Shown: positions 36,557 to 46,149, counted from the stretch's first letter. The stretch: DNA of 64,000 bases from CAYMSF01 sp964392985 (GCA_964392985.1 CAYMSF010000015.1:1-64000), one strand, 5' to 3'. Made by a program: numbers and translations. Notes: a model not told the origin generated them from the letters alone.

Positions 36557-37153
36557 TTATTTCTGACTGTTGTCGTTACTGTTTTGTTTTAGATATTCAA
36601 TGTCAGCTTTGATGCGACAAGCCAGAAGTTTGGCACAATCAGACATTGCTTTGGCAAAGTCGGCAGGATCATCATTATTCTGGAATGATGACGTCAGTAT
36701 GCATGAATGGTTTATTAACTCAGTTTCGCCGCCACCTTTTACCATGGCGATTTTGTATAACACTCCAAGTGATGCAAGTTTATTCTTCAAATCTATTTTG
36801 TAGAGAAACACATTTCCTGAAACATTGAATTCGAACGTTTTCGGTTGGGTGGAGTTATTGCTGAATGCCGTCTGAATATATCTGGAGAGCGTAACTCCAG
36901 GCGGTTGCAACCACTTATTGTAGTCATCAATAACCACTCTGCAATCATCTTCAGTATAGACCATTTTATATTTACCGGTTTCAGTGCTGGAAAAAACTTC
37001 CACCTTTACCAATGAATCGTCAGTAATTATCGGCGATGGTGTTTGCAAATCGAAATACTGCACTGTTTTGAATGGCTCATAAAACATGCAACCGCTTAGC
37101 GGCACGATAGCGACAAATAACAACGCAGCAATACCGTAATTTATCTTTTTCAT
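36557..37153 (-). CDS. ABC-type transport auxiliary lipoprotein (PqiC/YmbA-like)
   Basis: A 198-residue lipoprotein. The signal peptide ends in the lipobox VPLSGC with Cys22. The mature part begins MFYEPFKTVQYFDLQTPSP, matching the start of the ABC_trans_aux/DUF330 family, followed by VEVFSSTETGKYKMVY, a WLQPPGVTLSRYIQ segment and a C-terminal helix. Relatives are outer-membrane partners of MCE-type lipid transporters (PqiABC, Mla-like). No MCE or permease gene is in the window, so this copy is an orphan or its partners are elsewhere. It follows the LysM lipoprotein gene by 14 bases. Confidence 0.7.
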   Translation of the reverse strand: MKKINYGIAALLFVAIVPLSGCMFYEPFKTVQYFDLQTPSPIITDDSLVKVEVFSSTETGKYKMVYTEDDCRVVIDDYNKWLQPPGVTLSRYIQTAFSNNSTQPKTFEFNVSGNVFLYKIDLKNKLASLGVLYKIAMVKGGGETELINHSCILTSSFQNNDDPADFAKAMSDCAKLLACRIKADIEYLKQNSNDNSQK

Positions 37154-37167
37154 GTTAAAACTCCGGA

Positions 37168-38274
37168 TTAATTATTTTTCAGTGGCGGTATTTTCAACAC
37201 CGCACCTGGTTTCATTTTGTTCTCTTCGTCTGCACCTAATTTATTTTCATCCATAATCATACGATAATATTTGGTCGTACCATAAAACTGTTTAGAGATT
37301 TTTGTTAATGTATCACCGGATTTGACAGTATAAAAGCGGATTTTCTGCATTTCTGATTGATATCCCTGATCGATGGTCGCAGGAGTTGCGACTACAGCGG
37401 GAGCGGGAACAGGGTTTTCTGTAACTTCCCGGACAGGTGGCGTTTCAACCTTTCTGGTAATAACTGTTGGTGCATTTGTTACGGGAGATTTCAAGACTGT
37501 CTTCTCGCCATCGTTATTGGGAATGTAACTTTTATTCTGGTTGATTCTTTCCATTTCTGCTTGTAAGCTTTTGTGCTGTTCTTTGAGGGTTGCAAAATTT
37601 TTATTGGTCATTTCATTGTCTGATTTAACCTTAGCCATTTCATCGTTTGCTCTTGCCTGTAACTGTTTAATATCAACTTCAAGTTGTTTTTGTTTCCCTT
37701 GAGCAATTACCAATTCCGCCTCATTTTTTTCTTTTTCCGCTAGAAGGATATTATTCTGCGTGTTCAATTGCAACATGTTTTTTTTGTTCTCATCAAAAAA
37801 GGCAAGTAATTTCTTTTTTTCTTCAAGAACCATTTGATATTTATTATCAATTACAGACAACTCATCCTGAAGCGTGGCGATATCCTCAGGGTCATTAAAC
37901 TTACTCTTCATCTTAAGATAATATTTGTGTTTTGCGGTTGCAATCCATTTTTGCACATTCTGAGCCTCGCTGGAGTTCCGTGAAATACGGATAAATTCCT
38001 GATAATGGTAAATGGCATCGACCTGCAAGTCCATATTTTCATCGTAAATTGTCGCCAGCAGTAGATGAGTTTTACCGGAATCCGGACGAACCGCCAGATA
38101 ACGTTTAAAGTATTTCACTGCTTCAACATAATTACCTTTTTCCTGTTCACTCCTGCCTTTTTTAAATAACGGATGAGTCCCCTCCCCGCCCTCAACAAAA
38201 CCACATCCACCCGATAATATGAGCATTACCGTTGCTGCTGTAAATAAAAACACACATTTTTTAAACATCATCAT
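37168..38274 (-). CDS. exported TPR / coiled-coil / LysM protein
   Basis: A 368-residue envelope protein. A signal peptide ends in LSGGCGF, an imperfect lipobox. Residues 35-110 form TPR-like helices (EKGNYVEAVKYFKRYLAVRPDSG). Residues 125-240 form a long coiled coil rich in Lys, Glu and Gln. A Pro/Thr/Val linker follows, and the end is a LysM domain (FYTVKSGDTLTKISKQFYG ... KPGAVLKIP) that binds peptidoglycan. It probably links the outer membrane or periplasm to the cell wall. It is upstream of the PqiC-like lipoprotein gene in one transcript. No catalytic domain is visible. Confidence 0.82.
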   Translation of the reverse strand: MMMFKKCVFLFTAATVMLILSGGCGFVEGGEGTHPLFKKGRSEQEKGNYVEAVKYFKRYLAVRPDSGKTHLLLATIYDENMDLQVDAIYHYQEFIRISRNSSEAQNVQKWIATAKHKYYLKMKSKFNDPEDIATLQDELSVIDNKYQMVLEEKKKLLAFFDENKKNMLQLNTQNNILLAEKEKNEAELVIAQGKQKQLEVDIKQLQARANDEMAKVKSDNEMTNKNFATLKEQHKSLQAEMERINQNKSYIPNNDGEKTVLKSPVTNAPTVITRKVETPPVREVTENPVPAPAVVATPATIDQGYQSEMQKIRFYTVKSGDTLTKISKQFYGTTKYYRMIMDENKLGADEENKMKPGAVLKIPPLKNN

Positions 38275-38324
38275 TATTCCATTTTTAAAAGTACCGTAAC
38301 CCGGCAGATTGATGAATCAACCGG

Positions 38325-39029
38325 TCAACTTCCATTAATTAAAATTGCCGCGCCGCAAATTGCCGCAGTTTCCACTCGCAGCACCCAACTTCCCAAGGTA
38401 AGCTGACGAAATTGCGCATGCCGCATCATATTTTTTTCCATATCAGAAAAACCGCCCTCTGGACCAACCAACCACGCCAAATCATTACAGCAGTCCAATC
38501 CTTCAGCTTTACAATTATCGTTTCCGCCCGGTTCGCCATAGTAGGCGCAATAATCTGATACCCTGATTTGTTCAATCGCCGCCCCCAACTTCATTGCGCA
38601 ATTAATTTGCGGCAGAAACGGGTTTTTCGCCTGTTTACATCCCTCAACCAGCAAAGTCTGCCAGCGCTCCGGTGTATTTTCATGGTCAGGTAAAACAACT
38701 GAACGCTCACATAATAACGGAGTTACTGACCAGATTCCCAATTCTGCACACTGTTTAAGCAATTGGTCCATTTTCTGTTTTTTGGGCACCGCCATATAGA
38801 GATGAAGCCTTTTCACCGGATCCGGTAATCTATTTGCCGATTGGAGTATTAAACAATTTCCAGTAGTGATGAGAGCCTCACCAATTGTGCCGGCGCCATC
38901 AATCACATTAACGTGCTCACCCGGTCTTGCCCGCAATATTTTAAACAGATGCTGGTGTTCCCGCTCATCAATCTGCAGCGGCGTTCCAACGCATAATATT
39001 TTACTACAATAAAGACAATGCATGGTCAT
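38325..39029 (-). CDS. rsmE: 16S rRNA m3U1498 methyltransferase
   Basis: A 234-residue SPOUT-class methyltransferase. Expected motifs are present: EREHQHLFKILRARPGE in the PUA-like N-terminus, MAVPKKQKMDQLLKQCAELG, then WLVGPEGGFSDMEKN and LGSWVLRVETAAI forming the trefoil-knot SAM site. It lies 50 bases upstream of the LysM gene and 146 bases downstream of cca, both on the same strand. The start may be the ATG at 39029 or the next ATG two codons later. Confidence 0.92.
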   Translation of the reverse strand: MTMHCLYCSKILCVGTPLQIDEREHQHLFKILRARPGEHVNVIDGAGTIGEALITTGNCLILQSANRLPDPVKRLHLYMAVPKKQKMDQLLKQCAELGIWSVTPLLCERSVVLPDHENTPERWQTLLVEGCKQAKNPFLPQINCAMKLGAAIEQIRVSDYCAYYGEPGGNDNCKAEGLDCCNDLAWLVGPEGGFSDMEKNMMRHAQFRQLTLGSWVLRVETAAICGAAILINGS

Positions 39030-39175
39030 CGTTTGAGTATTTGTTAAAGTCGTGGCAAATCAACGCCGTATAATTTAAATATACAATAAACATTCCGCTC
39101 TGGTAAATTAATACGGTTTCACCAGTAATATCAAAACATAAAATACTACAGTTTGTCCCTTTAAGCAATATCAAA

Positions 39176-40507
39176 TTATGATTTTGGCAACAATCTCCGG
39201 GCATATTCGATCGCCTCTGAATGCGAATTAATATCTCCAGCCAGTTGCAATTCACCTATTTCCCGGAGAATTTTACCCAAATCAGGTCCGGATTTATATC
39301 CTAATGCCATCAAATCTTTACCAGTCACAAGCGGCGCCGGCAATGCAGTACAACCCTCCGAAGCATACAATTTATCCAGCAGGCAGACAAAACAGTCAAA
39401 CTTACGATGACAGGCAATGCAGTCAATCCGGTGTAATTCCAACTGCAACTTGAAATCCGGTTCAGACAACAGACGTTTAATTTTGGCAGGGCGCATGCGT
39501 TCAACCATGGCAAAACGCATATGATTTGCCACAGCATTCACAACCGAAGTAATTTCCGCACGGGAAAATTTGAGTCGGCGCAAACATGATTCAGCCAGTT
39601 TCGCGCTCTCTTCCTCATGGCAATAAAAATGGGCAATCCCGTCAGTCCCGAGTTCACGGGTATCAGGCTTACCGGCATCATGCAGCAGGATACTCCATCC
39701 CAATTCCACCGTAGGCAATGCAATATGCCTCAGCATCAACATGGTGTGTTCAAAGACATCGCCCTCCGGATGATATTCAGCCGGTTGCTCAACTCCGTGC
39801 AACAACGCCACTTCCGGAAGAATTATATCTAAAAGCCCAAGCGAGAACAATAGTCGGAATGCCTGCTCCGGCGCATTGCCGGCAAGCATCAAATTTAACT
39901 CATTTCTAATTCTTTCCGCTGACAATCTGCTCACGTTTTGTTTTAACTTGATAATTGCCGCCGTAGTCTCCGACTCCATTTGAAACCCGAATCTGACAGC
40001 AAATCTGACTGCCCGCAATATCCGTAAATAATCCTCGCAAAACCTGGATTCAGCGTCACCGATAGTACGAATAATGCCTTGAGATAAATCGTCCTGTCCG
40101 CCTACCCAATCAAAAACTTTATCATTAACCGGATCATAGAACATCCCGTTTATGGTAAAGTCCCGCCGTTGCGCATCAATTTGGGGCGAGTCCGTATAAG
40201 ACACCTGTTCCGGGTGACGCCCGTCGTTATAGTTCCTTTCCTCTCTGAAAGTAGCCACTTCAAATGGCAACCCATCCTCGACAATAATAATAATTCCGAA
40301 TTCAGCTCCAACCGGATGATGATGAGGGAACAACATCGCGACAACATCCGGTGTCGCTGATGTTGCAATGTCAATATCCTTCGAATTTTTTCCAAGCAGC
40401 ATGTCACGAACAGCGCCACCGGCAAAATAGGCGGTAAAACCTGCCTCTTGCAATTTTCTTACCACGCCGGTGGCAATATCAAATTCGGTTGTCTTTAATA
40501 ATTCCAT
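39176..40507 (-). CDS. CCA tRNA nucleotidyltransferase / poly(A) polymerase family, with HD domain
   Basis: A 443-residue class II nucleotidyltransferase. The head shows YFAGGAVRDMLLGK and the catalytic DIDIATSATPD, followed by QRRDFTINGMFYDP and EDYLRILRAVRFAVRFGF. From about residue 235 an HD-type domain appears (GDVFEHTMLML, WSILLHDAGKPDTREL), usual in the bacterial CCA-adding or A-adding enzymes that carry a phosphohydrolase. Without comparison it is not possible to say whether it adds CCA, only A or C, or poly(A). Both tRNAs in this window encode CCA, which makes repair rather than synthesis plausible. Confidence 0.9.
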   Translation of the reverse strand: MELLKTTEFDIATGVVRKLQEAGFTAYFAGGAVRDMLLGKNSKDIDIATSATPDVVAMLFPHHHPVGAEFGIIIIVEDGLPFEVATFREERNYNDGRHPEQVSYTDSPQIDAQRRDFTINGMFYDPVNDKVFDWVGGQDDLSQGIIRTIGDAESRFCEDYLRILRAVRFAVRFGFQMESETTAAIIKLKQNVSRLSAERIRNELNLMLAGNAPEQAFRLLFSLGLLDIILPEVALLHGVEQPAEYHPEGDVFEHTMLMLRHIALPTVELGWSILLHDAGKPDTRELGTDGIAHFYCHEEESAKLAESCLRRLKFSRAEITSVVNAVANHMRFAMVERMRPAKIKRLLSEPDFKLQLELHRIDCIACHRKFDCFVCLLDKLYASEGCTALPAPLVTGKDLMALGYKSGPDLGKILREIGELQLAGDINSHSEAIEYARRLLPKS

Positions 40508-40649
40508 AAATTAAATATCACTTTTTTTTCTCTTGCCGCTTGTTATGTAATAAAAGTTGTTTAAAATAAGTCATATTATAAAATATGTCAAACCGGACTA
40601 TACGGCAAAATCCGGATTACATAAAGTTACATGGTAATGGAGCATAAGA

Positions 40650-41273
40650 ATGCGAATAGCTTATTTCGGCGGAACCTTTGACCCGCCGCACTGCGGACAC
40701 ATTGAGTTGGCACGGCAAACCATAACGGCTGGCTATACCGACAAGGTCATATTTGCGCCGGCATTCAGTCCACCGCATAAACAATGCGAAGAAATATCAT
40801 CGTTTGCAGACCGCATGGCAATGTTGCGCCTGGCTTTATCAGCAACTGGAGAACCGGCATTTGAAGCCTCTGATATTGAATTTAAAATCGGCAATTCACC
40901 TTCATATACCGTCGATATCATGGAGGAATTGAGCCGACTGTTTCCATCCGACCGGTTGCAGTTGCTCATTGGCAGTGACAGTTTGATGTTAATCCATTCC
41001 TGGCATCGCGCCAGTGAAATCATCAACCGCTGGGAAATTATCACCTATCCCAGAAAAAACGTCATCCCCGTTCCCGGTTCTATGCAACCGGCTGTGACAG
41101 CGAAACAGGAAGAAAAACTCCTTGCCAACATCATAAATCTGCCTTTTTTTGAAATATCATCGTCTGAAATCAGAAAAAAGATAGCAAAAAATGAAAATGT
41201 TGATAATATATTAGATATGACAGTTAAGCAATATATTATGGAACACCAGTTATATTTAAAATTACAGGAATAG
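40650..41273 (+). CDS. nadD: nicotinate-nucleotide adenylyltransferase
   Basis: Makes deamido-NAD from NaMN and ATP. 207 residues. The nucleotidyltransferase motif YFGGTFDPPHCGH (H-x-G-H form) opens the protein, followed by FAPAFSPPHK, IGSDSLMLIHSWHRASEI and the C-terminal FFEISSSEIRKKI. It starts a rightward operon and is divergent from cca. nadD followed by rsfS (seven bases later) is a widely conserved order. Confidence 0.95.
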   Translation: MRIAYFGGTFDPPHCGHIELARQTITAGYTDKVIFAPAFSPPHKQCEEISSFADRMAMLRLALSATGEPAFEASDIEFKIGNSPSYTVDIMEELSRLFPSDRLQLLIGSDSLMLIHSWHRASEIINRWEIITYPRKNVIPVPGSMQPAVTAKQEEKLLANIINLPFFEISSSEIRKKIAKNENVDNILDMTVKQYIMEHQLYLKLQE

Positions 41274-41280
41274 ATTAAGA

Positions 41281-41676
41281 ATGGTTACAAAAATAAAAAT
41301 TGACCCGGAACAACTGGCGCTCCTTTGTGCCGCCGCCGCCGATGACCGGAAAGCGGAAAATATTATCACACTTAAAGTCGCGGAACTATCTTCGATAGCG
41401 GACTATTTTGTGCTTTGCACCGCCAACTCGGAGCCACATCTTAAGGCAGTTGCAGATAAAATTGAAAAAAATGTAAAAGAAACATTGGGTGTATATCCAA
41501 AATCTGACGGAACTCCCGGCAGCCAGTGGATTCTTCTGGATTATGGTTGTGTCATTGTTCATGTTTTGACTCCGGAGTCCAGAGACCGTTACCGGTTGGA
41601 AAGCCTTTGGGGCGATGCCCCGGTTATTGAAGCAGTTAAAACCATAGAAAAATTATCCAGGAAAAAAACTGAATGA
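41281..41676 (+). CDS. rsfS: ribosomal silencing factor RsfS
   Basis: Binds L14 on the large subunit and blocks 30S joining under nutrient limitation. 131 residues with the RsfS hallmarks DRKAENIITLKV, IADYFVLCTANSEPHLKAVAD, GTPGSQWILLDYGCVIVHV and RYRLESLWGDAP. It lies seven bases after nadD and one base before the next gene, so all are translated from one message. Confidence 0.95.
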   Translation: MVTKIKIDPEQLALLCAAAADDRKAENIITLKVAELSSIADYFVLCTANSEPHLKAVADKIEKNVKETLGVYPKSDGTPGSQWILLDYGCVIVHVLTPESRDRYRLESLWGDAPVIEAVKTIEKLSRKKTE

Positions 41677-41677
41677 T

Positions 41678-42283
41678 ATGAAAAACGATTTCGACAATAG
41701 TAATTGGAATGAGTATCAGTGGGAAAAAGAGATAAGACGTGACGAAAAACGTATTAATCGCTATTTCCATGAACTGACTCATTGCATGGATATGCCCGAT
41801 GAAGAAGATGTCATTATGAAAAAAATCATGGCATACTCCGACCTCGTTCCCAGCAAACCGCAATGGGATGGTTTCGACCCGGCGGAATTTAATGACGATG
41901 ATGATGAATTTATATTCTGGAACAACGCCCGCTACAAAAACGGCGGAGAAGAACTTGCACAACTCGAAAAACTGGCAATGGAATGGAATATTATTTTCTG
42001 TGGACAACTGAAACCGGAACTGAATGAATCGGGCATGAGTATAATCTGTCTATTCGGCAAACTTATCTCCAGATACGTGGCGGCACTCAATACCGACGAC
42101 GCCTGCGCCTTAAAAATAAGCCTGCTCAAACGCATGATGAATGACATCAATGAGCTCGTTGGCTCGTTGTCCGGCTTGTCCGCGCAACAAACAGAGCTGT
42201 CGCAAAGTATTAACGATGTCATCAACCATATCCAGTCAATACGTGAAAAAATATTTGACCAGCTAACCGAATTGAGAGATTAG
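41678..42283 (+). CDS. hypothetical acidic helical protein
   Basis: A 201-residue cytoplasmic protein I do not recognise. It is rich in Asp, Glu and Asn (WDGFDPAEFNDDDDEFIF), largely helical, and ends in a region with heptad character (LVGSLSGLSAQQTELSQSINDVINHIQ, cited in part) that may form a coiled coil. No signal peptide or membrane segment. It starts one base after rsfS, so it is translationally coupled to it and could act in translation or growth control, but nothing in the protein itself indicates a function. Confidence 0.7.
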   Translation: MKNDFDNSNWNEYQWEKEIRRDEKRINRYFHELTHCMDMPDEEDVIMKKIMAYSDLVPSKPQWDGFDPAEFNDDDDEFIFWNNARYKNGGEELAQLEKLAMEWNIIFCGQLKPELNESGMSIICLFGKLISRYVAALNTDDACALKISLLKRMMNDINELVGSLSGLSAQQTELSQSINDVINHIQSIREKIFDQLTELRD

Positions 42284-42303
42284 GAATAACCTTTTACCCT
42301 CTA

Positions 42304-42732
42304 ATGATTAATAAGTTTACGCCAGTAATTGCCACGATTTCGATGATATTGCTCCTCCTCGCAGGATGTGCTTCACCGCGCCCGGTGATTTACCCGAACA
42401 AACATTACAACGAAGTTGGCGAGGAGCAGGCTCAGAAAGATATCAACGAGGCAATACGACTCGCAGAAGCTAGAGGTCTGACAACCCATACCAACGATGC
42501 CAGTCAGGCCGCACACGCTGGAGTGGATAGCGGCGTAAGCGCGGGAACTTCCGTTGCCGCCGGTGCTGCCAGTGGTGGCATTGGCGCCGGGACTGCGGTT
42601 TCCGCCGCCGGCGCCGGTGTAACCGGATTCACCCGCTGGATGTTTAATCAGGGACAACCGGAACCGGTATTCCGCAATTTTGTCGATTCATGGCTGCGTG
42701 GCAAAGGCTATCAGGTAATCGGCTGGAAGTAA
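42304..42732 (+). CDS. glycine-zipper lipoprotein
   Basis: A 142-residue lipoprotein with lipobox LLLAGC (Cys near residue 22). The mature protein starts ASPRPVIYPNKHYNEVG, then a helix (AQKDINEAIRLAEARG), and a Gly/Ala/Ser-rich segment (SAGTSVAAGAASGGIGAG...) that looks like a glycine zipper able to insert into membranes. It ends with a conserved-looking FRNFVDSWLRGKGYQVIGWK. This plan is known from small outer-membrane lipoproteins of unknown role. It is the last gene of the nadD operon and converges on the Rid-like gene. Confidence 0.75.
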   Translation: MINKFTPVIATISMILLLLAGCASPRPVIYPNKHYNEVGEEQAQKDINEAIRLAEARGLTTHTNDASQAAHAGVDSGVSAGTSVAAGAASGGIGAGTAVSAAGAGVTGFTRWMFNQGQPEPVFRNFVDSWLRGKGYQVIGWK

Positions 42733-42750
42733 TTTACCGAACCAATCAAG

Positions 42751-43848
42751 CTATTGTCGCGTTGCCGCGTATGAAGAAGCGTCTGCCTCAATCTCAAACA
42801 GCAAATCACCGCGGCAAACATCAGCATGAGATATCGCCAGCGGAAACCGTGGTATTTTATGTTGCGACAAATATTGCTCTAATAAAATCTGATCGTTAAT
42901 ATTTTTAAAATAGGCAATGCCACGGTATAAATTGCTCCATCCCATCCCGCGTGATTCAAGCAAAGCATGCACCACACTCATCGTTTTGTCTATCTGTTTT
43001 GCGGCATCGTCAAGATATTCAGTCTTCCCGTCCTGACTGATGCTGGCAGTACCGGAAATCATCAGATGACGGCAATGCGGAACGATGACTTCGACCGCGC
43101 GACTGAAGGTACTGTGATATTTTACCGGTGAATCCTGCATCGGCGATGCCACGGTCATGATTTTTATCTGGTCGTTTTTCGGCTTGATGGCAATTAAATT
43201 GCACAGCACAGCGGAACCGTCTTGATTAGCGGCCCCGATCCCGGTACTGGCTGGAACCAGTTTATCAAAAATTCCCCTGCTGCGATAAAAATCGGTACGG
43301 GCATCATTAAATTCCTTATACCAGTCAAGCAAATGGTCGAGAAAAAACCAGGTGCGGACAATATCATTAAATTTAAATCCGTTGGCATTCAAGATTGATT
43401 CAATCTTTTCCAAAACAGACCGGGTTTGTCCGCCGGGAGAAATATGCAAATTGTCCGCAGTGATGCCGCTCAAATTGCAGTAAACCGCATATTCATCTTC
43501 ATAAACATATCCCAATGTTTCATTACGACATTCTACCGGACGTGGAGAAACCCCGGATAAAATGAATGCCTGCGTTGAATAGCTTGTGCCCCCGCGACAG
43601 CAATCGCCGCGCAACCAGGACGAACGCACCTCTGAAGAATTCCAGTTCAATGTCATGACATTGCCGGCGCCGGTAAAAACGAACTCGCTCAACAGGTGAG
43701 CTTTGCGCATTGCCATAACGTTTCTCAACTCAGCGCTTATTTCATACCAGTCATCACCCCTTAACGTGACGCAGGCTTCAGTCCGTGACGAAAAATTAAT
43801 TTCCTTCAAAACGCATTCCACTGCATTGTCAACATTATCAATTACCAT
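42751..43848 (-). CDS. Rid/YjgF superfamily protein, chorismatase (FkbO/Hyg5)-like
   Basis: A 365-residue protein built from two Rid-like halves. The N-terminal half contains RGGTSYSTQAFILSGVSPRP, and the C-terminal half GTASISQDGKTEYLDDAAKQIDKTM and SNLYRGIAYFKNIND. Two-domain Rid proteins of this size include chorismate hydrolases, and the conserved ASTGIGAANQDGS segment fits their active-site region. The enzymatic activity is not proven here. There is no secondary-metabolite gene cluster around it. It converges with the glycine-zipper lipoprotein gene and lies upstream of nothing obvious. GGATAGTT precedes the ATG. Confidence 0.7.
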   Translation of the reverse strand: MVIDNVDNAVECVLKEINFSSRTEACVTLRGDDWYEISAELRNVMAMRKAHLLSEFVFTGAGNVMTLNWNSSEVRSSWLRGDCCRGGTSYSTQAFILSGVSPRPVECRNETLGYVYEDEYAVYCNLSGITADNLHISPGGQTRSVLEKIESILNANGFKFNDIVRTWFFLDHLLDWYKEFNDARTDFYRSRGIFDKLVPASTGIGAANQDGSAVLCNLIAIKPKNDQIKIMTVASPMQDSPVKYHSTFSRAVEVIVPHCRHLMISGTASISQDGKTEYLDDAAKQIDKTMSVVHALLESRGMGWSNLYRGIAYFKNINDQILLEQYLSQHKIPRFPLAISHADVCRGDLLFEIEADASSYAATRQ

Positions 43849-43870
43849 AACTATCCAATTAATTTATGAT

Positions 43871-46087
43871 TTACGATTTACGGTTTACAGTTTCCGGTTT
43901 TACAATTTTTACCGGTATCGCCGGAGCTGCAACTACAACCTTTTCTTTTTTAGGTTTCTTTACCTGCACAGTCTTAACGTCTTTAGTGTTAGGATTATTG
44001 TTATCAGAACCTTTCTTTTGTTCATTTTCCGCCATTTTAACAGGATTATCAGTTTTCTTCTCCGTCATTTTTTCAGGTTCAGGTTCTTTTACATCAATAT
44101 ATGCTGTTGCAGAAAATATCAAATTATCTATTCCCGGGACAGCGCTGCCATCAGCCTTGACCGTCACCATAACCTTTTTTTTGTTGGGCGGAATAAAACC
44201 GTTTTTTAGTATAATTCCCTTCGGCGGATCAACAAGTTGAATAGAAACACCGGCATTAAATTCGGCAGAACGCTGAATTTCCACAGCCAGAGTCATCTCC
44301 CTGCCGCAAACAAGCTCATAGCGTCCCTGCTCCGGCGCCGGAGAAGTGATGAAAAACGGCGCATTATCATTGACCAATACCGTTGCCTCATCAGCGGTAA
44401 CCAGATGCCGGTAAATAAATGCCTGCATCAAATCATCAGCAAATGTAACCGGACGTTTGACCTGAACGCCTTTAATTAACGCAGTCCCAATAAGTTCAGG
44501 AGTATAAATGCCTGAATGAAGCCGGTCAGTTGAGATAAGTGTAACGCGAATCTTACCGGTATTTTCCGGAATCACCCCGCCCCGCAACGCTAATCCGGAT
44601 AAATTATCCTTCAATTGTAAACGGATTTCCCCCTTGAATTCGTCGTAACGTATTACATTAACTGTCATAATCGCCGCACCGCCGCAAGGGAGGAAAAGCG
44701 AAGACGGCGACACAACCAAGGCAAAATCAGGTGATGGAGCGCCAATCATCAACCGGTAGGCATATTCCTGACCGCCCTTGCTTTGGGTGTCATTAATCCG
44801 GATAGTATAAACACCGTCGGCCGGAATCACACAGGAAAATCCGGAATCCGCCTGATGGGTGATAAAACCTTCGCTGATGTCTTTTAAATCATCATTTTCT
44901 TTTAACACCGTCCCTTTATTATCGTAAAGGGCAATAATTGAATCAAGTGGAGAACCCAGTTTTCGAGCAGCAACGCGGACCGAAATAACCTGCCCTTTGA
45001 CTGCCTCAAAGTAAAAATAATTCTTAATTCCCGGCTCCCTGATGCAACCATTGATTATGACCGGCAACGCAACTTTCTGTTTCTGTTCACGGGACTCGCA
45101 ACTCTTTGCCGCAAATATTTCAGGCAAATTGTCAACGGCAAATGATTTCCGGTTGGAATCAATACCATGGTTAACAACTCCTGCTTTCCGCACTGTTGGA
45201 GCAGACATTCCCGGTTCAATGTTCATCGTGCCAGACGGTAGATTAACTCCGCGAATTTTTACCGTTACCGGATCTTCACTGCAACGCCCGCCCAATGGAA
45301 AAATATCTGTGATATAAGGCAATTCACCTATTCTGGCACGATAAATAAAATCTTCACGCCCGCGATAAATTGAATCACGGATAGTTAATATGTAATCGCC
45401 GTCAGCAGGAATCTTATAAAACAACACCGGATCCTGAGCAAATCGAAAATCATCAGCAAATGCAACTTCGCGCCCGTTGGCATCCGACAACGACAGACAA
45501 ATTTTAAACCAGCCGGGAACCGCATCCGCCAGATACGGAATCAAGGCACGGGCAAACGCTTCCACCACCAGATTCTGTCCTTTCTTCGCCGCAAACTTAT
45601 AACAATCCACGTCGCCGGGCATAATCTGCCCGTTAAGCGTTACCGGTAATGATGCTATGCGTGTTGCAACACCTGATTTATCATTTGGTTCAGTCTCAAC
45701 CATCTCTTTCAACTGTCCGACATTGAAGATAAGTTTGTTTGAAATTCCACCATCGGTAATCAAAGCAATTTCATGATCGCCGGGAAGGATACCGTCTGGA
45801 ATTTTAACTTTTATAGTAATGATTTCGCCGATTGCCATCTTCTGCCGGTTCGGCTTACGGTTCTCCGGTTCTTTCGAATCGATTACTTTTATTTCGATAT
45901 TCTTATCATTAATGTAAGCGGATTTGGCTCCGTAAATAAATTGACCACCTATCTTGACCAAAAATTCGCTGCCGGGAGTCCCGCCGGCTGGATAAGCATA
46001 ACCGATATGCGGCGGTTCTGCGACCAGAACACCAGTACATAAAAGCGCCGATAGCGCAATCAAATATTTCATCCCGGATACATTCAT
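43871..46087 (-). CDS. secreted PPC-domain (pre-peptidase C-terminal) protein
   Basis: A 738-residue exported protein with signal peptide (MKYLIALSALLCTGVLVA around residues 6-23). It begins with an IPT-like strand region (PHIGYAYPAGGTPGSEFLVKIGG, cited in part) and carries two bacterial PPC beta-sandwich domains, at about 135-240 (NDKSGVATRIASLPVTLNG, GDVDCYKFAAKKGQNL) and about 345-445 (GIKNYFYFEAVKGQVISV, PADGVYTIRINDTQ). The C-terminus is a lysine/proline-rich tail. In Planctomycetes and relatives such proteins occur beside DUF1501 and DUF1549 genes, as here. No catalytic site is seen; it may bind carbohydrate or peptide. Confidence 0.82.
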   Translation of the reverse strand: MNVSGMKYLIALSALLCTGVLVAEPPHIGYAYPAGGTPGSEFLVKIGGQFIYGAKSAYINDKNIEIKVIDSKEPENRKPNRQKMAIGEIITIKVKIPDGILPGDHEIALITDGGISNKLIFNVGQLKEMVETEPNDKSGVATRIASLPVTLNGQIMPGDVDCYKFAAKKGQNLVVEAFARALIPYLADAVPGWFKICLSLSDANGREVAFADDFRFAQDPVLFYKIPADGDYILTIRDSIYRGREDFIYRARIGELPYITDIFPLGGRCSEDPVTVKIRGVNLPSGTMNIEPGMSAPTVRKAGVVNHGIDSNRKSFAVDNLPEIFAAKSCESREQKQKVALPVIINGCIREPGIKNYFYFEAVKGQVISVRVAARKLGSPLDSIIALYDNKGTVLKENDDLKDISEGFITHQADSGFSCVIPADGVYTIRINDTQSKGGQEYAYRLMIGAPSPDFALVVSPSSLFLPCGGAAIMTVNVIRYDEFKGEIRLQLKDNLSGLALRGGVIPENTGKIRVTLISTDRLHSGIYTPELIGTALIKGVQVKRPVTFADDLMQAFIYRHLVTADEATVLVNDNAPFFITSPAPEQGRYELVCGREMTLAVEIQRSAEFNAGVSIQLVDPPKGIILKNGFIPPNKKKVMVTVKADGSAVPGIDNLIFSATAYIDVKEPEPEKMTEKKTDNPVKMAENEQKKGSDNNNPNTKDVKTVQVKKPKKEKVVVAAPAIPVKIVKPETVNRKS

Positions 46088-46149
46088 GTTTAAAACCTGA
46101 ATATTAACGCACTGTCATTAATTATCATAACGTCATCCGCAAAGTCACG

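Noticed and set aside
39004..39255. 83-codon leftward frame between cca and rsmE
   Set aside because: Overlaps both genes out of frame; the spacer is only 146 bases and lacks a start signal.
43703..44240. Rightward frames of up to 168 codons opposite the PPC and Rid genes
   Set aside because: Phe/Arg/Ser-rich antisense shadows of the PPC gene's Lys/Pro tail.
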